DNA of 64,000 nt, taken from assembly GCF_025150745.1 (NCBI RefSeq), contig NZ_CP102282.1:62001-126000 (forward strand), in the 5' to 3' direction. A program made the translations under genes and the position numbers. Of the stretch, positions 36,955 to 45,934 are shown in pieces. Below the pieces are notes generated by a model. It was not told the origin of the DNA. It made no database searches and worked only from the letters and a program-made list of their open reading frames with translations. How positions within the stretch are numbered: the first letter of the stretch is position 1; every line of letters begins with the position of its first letter. Origin of the DNA: Eubacterium ventriosum (GTDB taxonomy: Bacteria; Bacillota; Clostridia; Lachnospirales; Lachnospiraceae).

Positions 36955-38355
36955 TTATTTAATCTTTTTATGTTTTACCTTACTCCAGCTCTTTGAATAC
37001 ACTTTCTTGTTTGCTGCATTCTTTTTGTAAGCTTTTACTCTGAAATAATAAGTTTTCTTTGATTTTAACTTCTTTATTTTAATACTTGTCTTTGTTGTAT
37101 ACTTAGACTTTGTTGTTTTTGAAGTAAATTTCTTTGATGTAGAATACTGTATTCTGTATCCTTTTACAGATGAAATCTTCTTCCACTTAACTGTGGCTTT
37201 CTTCTTACCTACCTTAACTGAACTTATTTTTACTCTTGTAGGAGCTTTTACCGGTTTAGGTGTTGCCACTGTATTAACCGTTGAAGGTCCCTTCTTTACT
37301 GTAATATCATAACTTCTGTCTCTCACTTCTCCAAACCAGAAATTAATATCTACCTTTCCACTTATACCACTTACCTTAGCTGTAGATGAGCTCTGCCACA
37401 TACTGTAGTTGCTCTTGTAATCACAGCCATTATTATTGTACTGTGCAACCCATGTTCTCCATGTATTATCACCGCCAAGGCTTGAATCAAGATAATTGTT
37501 CCACCAGTTAAGGTTTGCATAAATACCACATTCATAGCCTGCATTCCTAATTATTCCCAGAAACTTGTTTGCAATCTTTGTTCTCATTGATTTTGAAAGC
37601 TTAGCCTGAACCGCATCTTCCATATCATAATAAATTGGAAAGTTTAATGTATGTCCCTTTATTAATCTTAAAACATGATTTGCTTCGCTTTCAGCCTGTT
37701 TAACTGAAGTAGCATATGAATAAATATAAACTCCATATGGAATATTGTTCTTTTCACATCCTGCAACATTTTCAGCCCATTTCTTATCATCCTGGCTCTT
37801 TATGTTATCTCCGTAACCACATCTGATAATTGCATAATCAACATCACTTGCAGCTACTTTCTTCCAGTTAATTGTTCCATTGTGGTAACTAACGTCTACA
37901 CCTTTCATTGTGGCGCCCTTAATTACCTTCTTATTACCATTAACAAACTGACCTGCTGCATTCTTACCCCAGGCAACAACCTTTGTTGATGCAGGCTTTG
38001 TTGTGGCCGGTACTGTTGTAGGTTGCGGTGTTGTTGGTTCTTCTGTTGTTGGTTCCACTGTAGTCTCAGGCATTGTCGTTTCATCAGTTGTAGTCTCAAC
38101 TATTTCTCCTGTAGTAGTTTCCACTGTCGATGTTTCCACATCTCCTGTGTTCACACCTGAGCCTGTTGAATCATTAATATCTGAGTATGTTTTCTCTCCT
38201 GATATTTCAACATTTCCACTACTCTGGACTGTTACGTTGCTTTCTTCTGCCGATACCGTAATGCCACCATATGTAAATCCGTTTGCAAATGTTGCCGTTG
38301 TCATTAATGTTGCAACAAGTAAACTGCAAACTTTCTTCTTTAAGTTATTTCTCAT
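36955..38355 (-). CDS. secreted GH25 lysozyme with fibronectin type III-like C-terminus
   Basis: 466 aa. Signal peptide (to about residue 36). A Thr/Glu/Pro-rich linker spans about 60-125, followed by the glycoside hydrolase 25 domain (150-340): GVDVSYHNGTINWKKV, DYAIIRCGYG, GVYIYSYA, and the catalytic acid motif YYDMED near 240. A Lys-rich fibronectin type III-like domain ends the protein (about 370-466; VKWKKISSVKGYRIQYS). Predicted to cut peptidoglycan outside the cell. AAGGAG precedes the ATG. Confidence 0.93.
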   Translation of the reverse strand: MRNNLKKKVCSLLVATLMTTATFANGFTYGGITVSAEESNVTVQSSGNVEISGEKTYSDINDSTGSGVNTGDVETSTVETTTGEIVETTTDETTMPETTVEPTTEEPTTPQPTTVPATTKPASTKVVAWGKNAAGQFVNGNKKVIKGATMKGVDVSYHNGTINWKKVAASDVDYAIIRCGYGDNIKSQDDKKWAENVAGCEKNNIPYGVYIYSYATSVKQAESEANHVLRLIKGHTLNFPIYYDMEDAVQAKLSKSMRTKIANKFLGIIRNAGYECGIYANLNWWNNYLDSSLGGDNTWRTWVAQYNNNGCDYKSNYSMWQSSSTAKVSGISGKVDINFWFGEVRDRSYDITVKKGPSTVNTVATPKPVKAPTRVKISSVKVGKKKATVKWKKISSVKGYRIQYSTSKKFTSKTTKSKYTTKTSIKIKKLKSKKTYYFRVKAYKKNAANKKVYSKSWSKVKHKKIK

Positions 38356-38380
38356 CCCTACTCCTTACTTAATCATTCTC

Positions 38381-39565
38381 CTATTTCTTTACAATAGTAT
38401 CTAAAATCTGCGCTGCCACTTCTGCCTTAGATTCTAATGGTAACTCAACTACATTGTCCTTAGTTATAAGTGTTACCACATTAGTGTCTGTACCAAAACC
38501 GGCACCTTTAACTTTCAAATTGTTGGCACAAATCATATCTAAATTCTTCTTTTCAAGCTTAGCTTTTGAGTTCTCCAACATATTCTCTGTTTCCATTGAA
38601 AAACCACATACAAACTGGTTCTTCTTTCTTTTAGACATTGTTCCAAGAATATCAGTGGTTCTTTCTAACTGAATAGACCCTTCCCCATCCTTCTTCTTAA
38701 TCTTCTCTGTAGCAACAGTTTTCGGTCTGTAATCAGCCACTGCCGCACTCATTATAACAATATCCTGCTGGTCGAAATTTTCATCTACTGCTTCAAACAT
38801 ATCCTGAGCACTTAAAACATCAATAATCTTAACAAAATCAGGTTTCTTAATTGAAGTTCTTCCCGTTACCAAAGTAACTTCTGCCCCTCTAAGCATTGCA
38901 TTTTCAGCAATGGCATATCCCATCTTCCCTGTTGAATGATTACTTATAAATCTTACAGGATCAATCTTTTCAAGTGTTGGACCTGCTGTTATAAGAACTT
39001 TCTTGCCTAACAAGTCCTTTTCACAACCGATAGTCTTTAAAATATATGAATAAAGCACTTCCGGTTCAGGCATCTTACCCTTGCCAGTGTCGCCACATGC
39101 CAAATATCCGCTTGCCGGTTCAACAATCTCATATCCGTAACTCTTTAACTTAGTCAGATTGTCCTGTACAATAGGATTTTCAAACATATTAGTATTCATT
39201 GCCGGAGATATAATCTTAGGGCATTTAGCCGCCATTATAGTTGTTGTAAGCATATCATCTGCTATTCCCCCTGCAATCTTTCCAATAACATTGGCACTTG
39301 CCGGTGCAACCATAAAAATATCTGCCTGTTTAGCCAATGATACATGTTCTACGCTAAATTCAAAATTACGATCAAATGTATCAACCAGGCACTTATGACC
39401 TGTAAGTGTTTCAAATGTAATAGGATTTATAAAATTTGTTGCATTTCTTGTCATTATTACGTGAACACTGCATCCCTTCTTTACAAGCATACTTGCAAGG
39501 TTGGCTATCTTATATGCTGCAATGCTTCCTGTAACTCCAAGCACAACTGTCTTTCCTTTTAACAT
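38381..39565 (-). CDS. coaBC: bifunctional phosphopantothenoylcysteine decarboxylase / synthetase
   Basis: Makes 4'-phosphopantetheine from phosphopantothenate and cysteine. 394 aa. N-terminal flavin CoaC half: GVTGSIAAYKIANL, then ISPAMNTNMFEN (PxMNxxMW-like), and LACGDTGKGKMPEP with the active-site Cys. C-terminal CoaB half: ITAGPTLEKIDPVRFISNHSTG would bind CTP, plus AAVADYRP. Last gene of the panG-B-C-D-coaBC run, linking pantothenate synthesis directly to CoA. Confidence 0.95.
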   Translation of the reverse strand: MLKGKTVVLGVTGSIAAYKIANLASMLVKKGCSVHVIMTRNATNFINPITFETLTGHKCLVDTFDRNFEFSVEHVSLAKQADIFMVAPASANVIGKIAGGIADDMLTTTIMAAKCPKIISPAMNTNMFENPIVQDNLTKLKSYGYEIVEPASGYLACGDTGKGKMPEPEVLYSYILKTIGCEKDLLGKKVLITAGPTLEKIDPVRFISNHSTGKMGYAIAENAMLRGAEVTLVTGRTSIKKPDFVKIIDVLSAQDMFEAVDENFDQQDIVIMSAAVADYRPKTVATEKIKKKDGEGSIQLERTTDILGTMSKRKKNQFVCGFSMETENMLENSKAKLEKKNLDMICANNLKVKGAGFGTDTNVVTLITKDNVVELPLESKAEVAAQILDTIVKK

Positions 39566-39612
39566 AAAAATTTCACCTTTCCAAATTTTACTACAGAAAT
39601 ATGATATAATTT

Positions 39613-40008
39613 TTATTTTTCTAAGTCAAATAATTTTCCATGTTTTTCGTAATTAGTTACCCTTGTAATCTTATTTTCATCATCAACAAAAACAACTTTA
39701 GGCTTATTATCCTTAATTTCTGAAGGATCCATCTGGGCATAACTCATAATAATAATCTTGTCCCCAAGGCTGACCATATGAGCTGCTGCACCATTAAGAC
39801 AAATCATTCCTGAACCTCTCTCTCCTGCTATAACGTATGTTTCAAATCTGTTGCCATTGTTTACGTCTGCTATCTGTACCTTTTCATATTCATAAATTCC
39901 TGATGCATCCATTAAATCCTCGTCAACTGTTATGCTTCCCACATAATCAAGCTCTGACTGAACTACTGTTGCTCTATGAATTTTACTTTTTAACATATTA
40001 ATCTGCAT
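39613..40008 (-). CDS. panD: aspartate 1-decarboxylase (pyruvoyl-dependent)
   Basis: Makes beta-alanine for pantothenate. 131 aa. Self-processing site Gly24-Ser25 in [10 protein letters not shown] is intact, and [16 protein letters not shown] and the catalytic KIHRATV near the start are present. AAAGGA precedes ATG 40008; the next Met (residue 5) is the more common family start but has no site. Confidence 0.95.
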   Translation of the reverse strand: MQINMLKSKIHRATVVQSELDYVGSITVDEDLMDASGIYEYEKVQIADVNNGNRFETYVIAGERGSGMICLNGAAAHMVSLGDKIIIMSYAQMDPSEIKDNKPKVVFVDDENKITRVTNYEKHGKLFDLEK

Positions 40009-40111
40009 TGTTTTATCCTTTCATCACTTCCAAATATCTTAATTGTCACAAATTATCATAATTTCAGACAGTAAAACCTACTAATTTTACTGTCTGATTT
40101 ATTACCATAAA

Positions 40112-40954
40112 TTAGTGTAAAATTGTATTATCTATTAATCTTGTTTTTCCTATGTATACCGCCATTGCAATTAACATAGGTGCTTTAATTTCTTTCTGTT
40201 GCTGCATTGTTAGTCCGTTAACTGCCTTAACATAATCGATTTTTGCAAGAGGTTCTTTTTCAATATTTTCTTTCATCTTTGCAACTAATACATCAGCGTC
40301 CTTTTCTCCATCTGCAATAAGCTGTTTAGCCAAGTTGATTGTCTGGCTTAAAACTAAAGCTGCCTTTCTTTCTTCAGGTGAAAGATATGTATTTCTTGAA
40401 CTTTTTGCAAGACCGTCTTCTTCTCTGATAATTGGGCATCCTACTACTTCAATATCCATATTCAAGTCCTGAACCATATGCTTAATGATTGCAAGCTGCT
40501 GTGCGTCTTTTTCTCCAAAATAAGCTCTGTCAGGCTGTACAATGTTGAAAAGTTTGTTTACTACTGTACAAACGCCTCTAAAATGTACAGGTCTGCTTAA
40601 TCCACAAAGTTCTTCTGTTAAAACTGACATATCAACATATGAACTGAAATCGTCATGATACATTTCTGATGGTTCCGGGTGGAATATTAAATCTACTCCT
40701 AAGCTTTCACAATATTTTGAATCTTTTTCAAGGTCTCTTGGATAACTGTCTAAATCTTCAGTTGGTCCAAACTGCATTGGATTTACAAAAATACTTACTA
40801 CTACTTTGTCATTGTTCTCTCTTGCTTTTGTGATAAGGCTTCCGTGTCCTTCATGCAAATATCCCATTGTTGGTACAAAACCTACTGTCTGTCCTTCTTT
40901 TTTCCACTGTTTTACGTTTTCTCTTACTTCTTTTATTGTTGTTACAACTTTCAT
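40112..40954 (-). CDS. panC: pantothenate synthetase (pantoate--beta-alanine ligase)
   Basis: Joins pantoate and beta-alanine with ATP. 280 aa from ATG 40954, which has AGGAGG; the 32-codon extension is over a repeat and is not used. Motifs: FVPTMGYLHEGHGSLI (HxGH), VVSIFVNPMQFGP, YFGEKDAQQL, and KSSRNTYLSPEER. Third pan gene. Confidence 0.96.
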   Translation of the reverse strand: MKVVTTIKEVRENVKQWKKEGQTVGFVPTMGYLHEGHGSLITKARENNDKVVVSIFVNPMQFGPTEDLDSYPRDLEKDSKYCESLGVDLIFHPEPSEMYHDDFSSYVDMSVLTEELCGLSRPVHFRGVCTVVNKLFNIVQPDRAYFGEKDAQQLAIIKHMVQDLNMDIEVVGCPIIREEDGLAKSSRNTYLSPEERKAALVLSQTINLAKQLIADGEKDADVLVAKMKENIEKEPLAKIDYVKAVNGLTMQQQKEIKAPMLIAMAVYIGKTRLIDNTILH

Positions 40955-41023
40955 GTTGACCTCCTGTTTGTTGAAGCTACGCTTCGCTGTTATATTTGAT
41001 TTTTTCAAGTTAATGATTACCGG

Positions 41024-41055
41024 ATTGCTACGTGCTTCGCACTCTCGCAATCCTT
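41024..41055 (-). repeat. REP-like nested palindrome, copy 1
   Basis: Minus-strand GGATTGC GAGA GTGC GAA GCAC GTA GCAATCC: outer 7-bp stem and inner 4-bp stem, in the panB-panC gap. A related copy is at 45892-45922. Confidence 0.7.
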
Positions 41056-41884
41056 AGAAGTACAATTTTTCTATTACTTCGTCATCTATTTTGTATGAGT
41101 GTTCTTCTGCCGGGAAAGCTCCGCTCTGGATTTCTTCCATATATTCTTTGAATGCTTTTTTCATTGTTTCGCCTACACCTGCAAACTGTTTTACGAATTT
41201 TGGCACGTAGTCTGTAAACATTCCTAACATGTCCTGATATACAAGTACCTGTCCGTCGCACTGGTTTCCTGCTCCAATACCGATTGTTGGAATATGAAGT
41301 GTTTTTGTTATTTTTGCTGCAAGTTCTGCAGGTACACATTCAAGTACTAACATTGAAGCTCCTGCTTCCTGTACTGCCTTTGCATCGTCTATTAATTTCT
41401 GTGCATCACTTTCTGTCTTTCCCTGAACTTTATAGCCACCAAGTGCATTTATTGACTGTGGTGTAAGTCCTAAATGGGCGCATACAGGAATTGATGCTTT
41501 TACTATTGCTTCTATCTGTGGGCAAACTTCTTTTCCACCTTCTAATTTAACCATGTTGGCATGACCTTCTTTCATAAGTCTGCCTGCATTAACAACTGCA
41601 TCATATGGTGATGTCTGATATGACATAAATGGCATGTCACAAACTAAAAATGTGTTCTTTAAGCCTCTTGATACTGCTGCACAATGATGAATCATGTCTT
41701 CCATTGTTACCTGAATTGTATCTTCATATCCAAGCATTGTATTTCCAAGTGAATCACCTACAAGAATTGTGTTTACTCCAACTTCTTCCATTAATTTTGC
41801 TGTTGAATAGTCATAGCAGGTAAGCATTGAAATCTTCTTTCCTTCCTGCTTCTGTTTTAACAATGTACTTACCGTATTTTTCAT
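41054..41884 (-). CDS. panB: 3-methyl-2-oxobutanoate hydroxymethyltransferase
   Basis: First committed step of pantothenate synthesis, forming ketopantoate from ketoisovalerate and methylene-THF. 276 aa. Motifs: [29 protein letters not shown]..., split as [11 protein letters not shown] and [41 protein letters not shown]. The ATG overlaps the upstream gene stop by four bases (ATGA). Confidence 0.96.
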   Translation of the reverse strand: MKNTVSTLLKQKQEGKKISMLTCYDYSTAKLMEEVGVNTILVGDSLGNTMLGYEDTIQVTMEDMIHHCAAVSRGLKNTFLVCDMPFMSYQTSPYDAVVNAGRLMKEGHANMVKLEGGKEVCPQIEAIVKASIPVCAHLGLTPQSINALGGYKVQGKTESDAQKLIDDAKAVQEAGASMLVLECVPAELAAKITKTLHIPTIGIGAGNQCDGQVLVYQDMLGMFTDYVPKFVKQFAGVGETMKKAFKEYMEEIQSGAFPAEEHSYKIDDEVIEKLYF

Positions 41885-42753
41885 TGTAATACTTCCTCCA
41901 TCTTACTATAATCTCTATCTTTGTTTTTTATCTTTGCAATTTCCAATACTTCTTTTGACACTGCTTTATAGATTTCATTGGTTTTTTTATCAAAAACGCT
42001 CATATGTTTTCTTACTGTAGACACATCACAACGCTCAATAGGCCCCGTAAGTGCTTCTACAACGCCCTCTTCTACAATGTGCTTAACATTTCCCTTAATA
42101 ATTGGTGCTAATGCATTATGAGCCGATTTTTCATCAAACCCACACTGTTTAAGCAGTTCTTCACTAAGACCTATTAAACCAACAACAAGATTGCTGGCAA
42201 TAGCCGCCGCTCCGTGGTATTTAATTTTGTCATCCTTTGAAATAATACATACAGTGTTTCCGAAACTTTCAAACAATTCTTTCATTTTATTGATTTTTTC
42301 AATATTTCCTTCTATTGTGAAATAACTATCTGATAATTCCTTGTAAGATTCGTATCTGTTACTCACTGCAAAGAGTGGATGGATAGAATAGCCAAAACTT
42401 TCATATTCGGCTATACTCGAAAAGATATCTGAGGATAATGCACCACTACAATGGCACACTATTTTATTGTTAAGCAAAGGTTTATTATACTTTGCCATCC
42501 AATTTTTATGACTTGATTTTAACTGATTCCATAGATTCTCAATCTGTCCATCGGGGACAGTCAAAAATAAAACTTCACTATCCTCTACCAACTGTTCCAT
42601 GTTCTCATAATACTTAGAACCGGTAAACTTTGCTGCTTCTATGGCTTCTTCATTGATTATGCTATAATAACCAACTACATTCTGGTTATTATCTGCCAAA
42701 TATTTTCCAAGGGAAAAACCAACTTTTCCCGCTCCTATAAATCCAAACTTCAT
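41881..42753 (-). CDS. panG: Rossmann/DUF2520 protein, probable ketopantoate reductase PanG
   Basis: 290 aa from ATG 42753 ([12 protein letters not shown]), preceded by AAGGAGG seven bases upstream. The N-terminal NAD(P)-binding [13 protein letters not shown] is followed by LTVPDGQI and HCSGALSSD; the C-terminal half ([22 protein letters not shown]) is the DUF2520 helical domain. PanG-type reductases of Francisella, Enterococcus and C. difficile, as I recall, share this layout and replace PanE. The overlap with panB, the pan-motif-like leader and the lack of another ketopantoate reductase in the operon support this. Enzyme activity is inferred from context. Confidence 0.75.
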   Translation of the reverse strand: MKFGFIGAGKVGFSLGKYLADNNQNVVGYYSIINEEAIEAAKFTGSKYYENMEQLVEDSEVLFLTVPDGQIENLWNQLKSSHKNWMAKYNKPLLNNKIVCHCSGALSSDIFSSIAEYESFGYSIHPLFAVSNRYESYKELSDSYFTIEGNIEKINKMKELFESFGNTVCIISKDDKIKYHGAAAIASNLVVGLIGLSEELLKQCGFDEKSAHNALAPIIKGNVKHIVEEGVVEALTGPIERCDVSTVRKHMSVFDKKTNEIYKAVSKEVLEIAKIKNKDRDYSKMEEVLQ

Positions 42754-42777
42754 GAGCATCCCTCCTTCTTTCAAAAT

Positions 42778-42822
42778 CGGGATAGTTAGTCTCATTCCTA
42801 AGATATGAGCTACCGTCGCATC
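42778..42822 (-). ncRNA. pan-motif-like RNA in the leader of the pantothenate operon
   Basis: On the minus strand CTCAT/ATGAG forms a stem with a 9-base loop, followed by a bulged A, the TAG/CTA helix and a second bulged A. A helix with two bulged adenosines upstream of panB operons is the description of the pan RNA motif. A weaker hairpin (TGGTAT / ATACCG) lies further upstream and might be a second copy. Confidence 0.55.
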
Positions 42823-42926
42823 AGTTTTTTATATAGTCATTTTCCTTCGGTATAGTTTCTGTCGAATACCATCCGTGGAATAATTTAGCACATTTAAAAT
42901 AGTAATGCAACCTTATAGCAAAAAAA

Positions 42927-42964
42927 AGAATGCCATCTTATCATTCCGATAAAATAGCACTCTT
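42927..42964 (-). terminator. terminator of the FKBP-like lipoprotein gene
   Basis: AAGAGTGC TATTTTATC pairs with GATAAGATG GCATTCTT and is followed by a run of eight T on the minus strand. Confidence 0.85.
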
Positions 42965-43005
42965 TTTATTCCATCAATACCTGTTTTCAAAAATCCAAGT
43001 ATTTA

Positions 43006-44214
43006 TTATTTTGCTGTTGTTGCAGCTTCTGTTGTTTCTGCTGCTGTTGTAGGTTCTGAACCTTCCTTAACTGTTACATTTTCAGCAATATATTTCTGAA
43101 CTCTCTGTGTAATTACAGCATATTCAACTTCTTTTTTACCATATGTTGATTCTAGTTCTTTTACTGATAATGAGTTCTGCTGTGCAAGTGTTTCAGCTTC
43201 TTTGTTGTAATCTGAATCTGAAGGAACTAAATCTGCCTTCTTTGCTAATGCCTGGTATACCATCTTTGTCTTTAATGATGATTCAACCTGGCTCATGATG
43301 TTGTTATCCCAGTCTTCTTTTGACATTGAAGCTGCTTCAAGATATGAATCAAGATCTACACCATACTGTGACTGAAGCTGTGATTCGTAGTTTGCATCTG
43401 CAACTTTCTTTAAGCTTTCTTTTTCTGTTGAGCTGTATGATACAACTTCACAAGAAGCTACAAAGTTTGACCAAACTTTGTTCATAATGTTTGATGTTCT
43501 CATCTGTTCTCTTGCATATTTTTCAAATGACTTAACATCTGTTACACCGTATGCACCGAATTTTTCTTTTACAAACTTGTCTGTTAACTTTGGAACTGAC
43601 TTAGTTGAAATACTCTTAATTGTAAAAGTAAACCAAACTGTCTTTCCTGCAAGTTTAACTTCTTTCCCATCAATCTTTGTGTTGTTTTTGTATGTGTCAG
43701 GGAATTTTAATTTCTTAGTAAACTTGTCCCCAACTTTGTGCTGTCCTTCTAATGCTTTAGTAAATCCATCAATGTATCCGCTACTATTATTTCCAAGGTC
43801 AATTTCCTGATCAGAAGCTGTACCGCCTTCAAAAGTAACTTTCTTACCCTTATACTTAATCTGTCCTGTGTAGTCAACTTTAACTTTGTCTACTGATGAA
43901 ATCTTTGCACTCTTAGTATCTTTATATGTTGCGCTCTGCTCTAAGATGTAATCAACCTGTGACTTATAACTATCATCTGTTACCTTTACATCATCTTCGT
44001 ATACTGTTAACTGTGAATAATCTGCAAGCTTAATAACACCGCTGTCAACTTTAATCTTCTCATCCTTTACAGAATAAACTGTTGCTGCCTCGCTTTCGCT
44101 TGCTGTTGTTGTCTCTTTACTTGACTTTGATTTGTTGTCTTTGCTGCCTCCGCATGCTACTAATGACAATGCTAATACAGCAGAAAAACCAACTGCCAAA
44201 ACTTTCTTAAACAT
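43006..44214 (-). CDS. extracytoplasmic FKBP/trigger-factor-like peptidyl-prolyl isomerase lipoprotein
   Basis: About 402 aa. A lipoprotein signal ends in LSLVACGG. After a Ser/Thr-rich linker, residues about 100-200 form an FKBP-type domain (VKVDYTGQIKYKGK..., FEGGTASDQEIDLGN, YIDGFTKALEGQHKVGD, KFPDTYKN). The C-terminal helical part resembles the trigger factor C domain. It is probably a folding helper at the membrane outer face. AGGAG precedes both Met codons; the second (44214) has the better spacing. A Thr/Ala-rich end (TTAAETTEAATTAK) is unusual. Confidence 0.85.
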   Translation of the reverse strand: MFKKVLAVGFSAVLALSLVACGGSKDNKSKSSKETTTASESEAATVYSVKDEKIKVDSGVIKLADYSQLTVYEDDVKVTDDSYKSQVDYILEQSATYKDTKSAKISSVDKVKVDYTGQIKYKGKKVTFEGGTASDQEIDLGNNSSGYIDGFTKALEGQHKVGDKFTKKLKFPDTYKNNTKIDGKEVKLAGKTVWFTFTIKSISTKSVPKLTDKFVKEKFGAYGVTDVKSFEKYAREQMRTSNIMNKVWSNFVASCEVVSYSSTEKESLKKVADANYESQLQSQYGVDLDSYLEAASMSKEDWDNNIMSQVESSLKTKMVYQALAKKADLVPSDSDYNKEAETLAQQNSLSVKELESTYGKKEVEYAVITQRVQKYIAENVTVKEGSEPTTAAETTEAATTAK

Positions 44215-44285
44215 TTTCATTTCTCCTCTACTATTTATTATGACGTGATTTTTGTTAAATCGTTTTAATTCTTAAAGAAAAAAAA

Positions 44286-44346
44286 TAAAATCAGTCATAT
44301 GTTCGGAAATTCTATACTTTCCGACTCAAACATACAACTGATTTTA
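44286..44346 (-). terminator. terminator of purB
   Basis: Long interrupted stem (AAAATCAGT, TATGTT and CGGAAA paired with their complements) followed by a run of T on the minus strand, 80 bases after purB. Confidence 0.75.
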
Positions 44347-44424
44347 TCACACTTGCCTTAATAATTAAAGTATTTATTTCATTTAACTGGCATTCTGCCT
44401 ACTGTTTCACAAAAAAATCACAAT

Positions 44425-45855
44425 TTATACATTGATTGTTGCTGACATTCCAAGAATCTCTTTGTTTTCTTCCAAAATAGGATTAATAACTTCTGTAAGG
44501 AATTCGTCAACCTGTTCAGGTGAACGTCCAACATACTTTGAAGGATCCATTGTCTTCTGAAGATCTTCAAGACTCATATTAAATGCAGGATCATTTGCAA
44601 TAAGTTCAAGAAGATTGTTATCTAAACCTTTCTCCTTAACATTTTTTCCTGCTTCCATTGATAATTCACGAATCTTTTCGTGTAATTCCTGTCTGTCTCC
44701 GCCTGCCTTAACAGCATCCATCATAATATTTTCTGTTGCCATAAATGGAAGTTCGCTCATAAGTCTCTTTTCAATAACCTTGTCATAAACTACTAATCCG
44801 TCTACTACATTAAGGTATAAATCAAGAATACCATCAATTGCAAGGAATGATTCAGGAACGCTTAAACGCTTATTAGCTGAGTCATCTAATGTTCTTTCAA
44901 ACCACTGTGTTGCTGATGTAATTGCAGGATTTAAAGCTGTAACCATTACATAGTTAGCTAATGATGCAATTCTTTCGCTACGCATTGGGTTTCTCTTATA
45001 TGCCATAGCTGATGAACCAATCTGATTCTTTTCGAATGGTTCTTCAATTTCTTTAAGGTGCTGTAAAAGTCTAATGTCATTTGAAAACTTGTGAGCACTT
45101 GCAGCAATACCTGCTAATACATTAAGAACCCTTGTGTCCATCTTTCTTGAATATGTCTGTCCGGATACAGGGAAGCACTTTGTGTATCCCATCTTCTTAG
45201 CAATCTTGTTTTCTAATTCTTTAATCTTTTCATGGTCGCCTTCAAATAATTCTAAGAAGCTTGCCTGAGTTCCTGTTGTACCCTTGCTTCCTAAAAGCAT
45301 CATACTGTCAATAATGTAGTCAAGATCATCTAAGTCTAATTTTAATTCCATAAGCCATAAAGTTGCTCTCTTACCAACTGTTGTAGGCTGAGCAGGCTGG
45401 AAATGTGTAAACGCCAATGTTGGCTGATTTTTATATTTATCTGCGAATTTTGCAAGTTCATTAATTACGTTTATGAGTTTCTTTCTTACAAGCTTTAATG
45501 CTTCTGTCATTACGATAATATCTGTATTATCTCCAACATAGCATGATGTTGCACCAAGGTGGATAATTCCTTTAGCCTTAGGACACTGTACTCCGTATGC
45601 GTAAACATGTGACATAACATCGTGACGTACTAATTTTTCTCTTTCTTTTGCAACATCATAGTTAATATCATCAGCGTGAGCTTTTAATTCATCAACCTGT
45701 TCCTGAGTAATGTTAAGTCCTAATTCCATTTCTGATTCTGCTAATGCAATCCATAACTTTCTCCAAGTTTTAAATTTCATGTCAGGTGAAAAAATGTACT
45801 GCATTTCCTTACTTGCATATCTTTCTGATAATGGGCTCTGGTATCTGTCGTTCAT
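44425..45855 (-). CDS. purB: adenylosuccinate lyase
   Basis: Cleaves SAICAR and adenylosuccinate in purine synthesis. 476 aa from ATG 45855, which has GGAGG five bases upstream. Motifs: HDVMSHVYAYG, GATSCYVGDNTD, FTHFQPAQPTTVGKR, and the signature GSSAMAYKRNPMRSE near 290. Longer type close to the eukaryal form. It follows purF with a REP-like palindrome between the two. Confidence 0.96.
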   Translation of the reverse strand: MNDRYQSPLSERYASKEMQYIFSPDMKFKTWRKLWIALAESEMELGLNITQEQVDELKAHADDINYDVAKEREKLVRHDVMSHVYAYGVQCPKAKGIIHLGATSCYVGDNTDIIVMTEALKLVRKKLINVINELAKFADKYKNQPTLAFTHFQPAQPTTVGKRATLWLMELKLDLDDLDYIIDSMMLLGSKGTTGTQASFLELFEGDHEKIKELENKIAKKMGYTKCFPVSGQTYSRKMDTRVLNVLAGIAASAHKFSNDIRLLQHLKEIEEPFEKNQIGSSAMAYKRNPMRSERIASLANYVMVTALNPAITSATQWFERTLDDSANKRLSVPESFLAIDGILDLYLNVVDGLVVYDKVIEKRLMSELPFMATENIMMDAVKAGGDRQELHEKIRELSMEAGKNVKEKGLDNNLLELIANDPAFNMSLEDLQKTMDPSKYVGRSPEQVDEFLTEVINPILEENKEILGMSATINV

Positions 45856-45891
45856 AAAAACCTCCAAAATTTTTTATTAATTAAGATTACA

Positions 45892-45922
45892 GATTGCGAG
45901 AGTGCTAAGCACATAACAATCC
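45892..45922 (+). repeat. REP-like nested palindrome, copy 2
   Basis: Plus-strand AGATTGC GAGA GTGC TAA GCAC ATA ACAATCC in the purF-purB gap, in the opposite orientation to the copy at 41024-41055. The inner stem GTGC/GCAC is intact; the outer stem has one changed base on each side. Confidence 0.65.
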
Positions 45923-45934
45923 GTGTAACTATTT

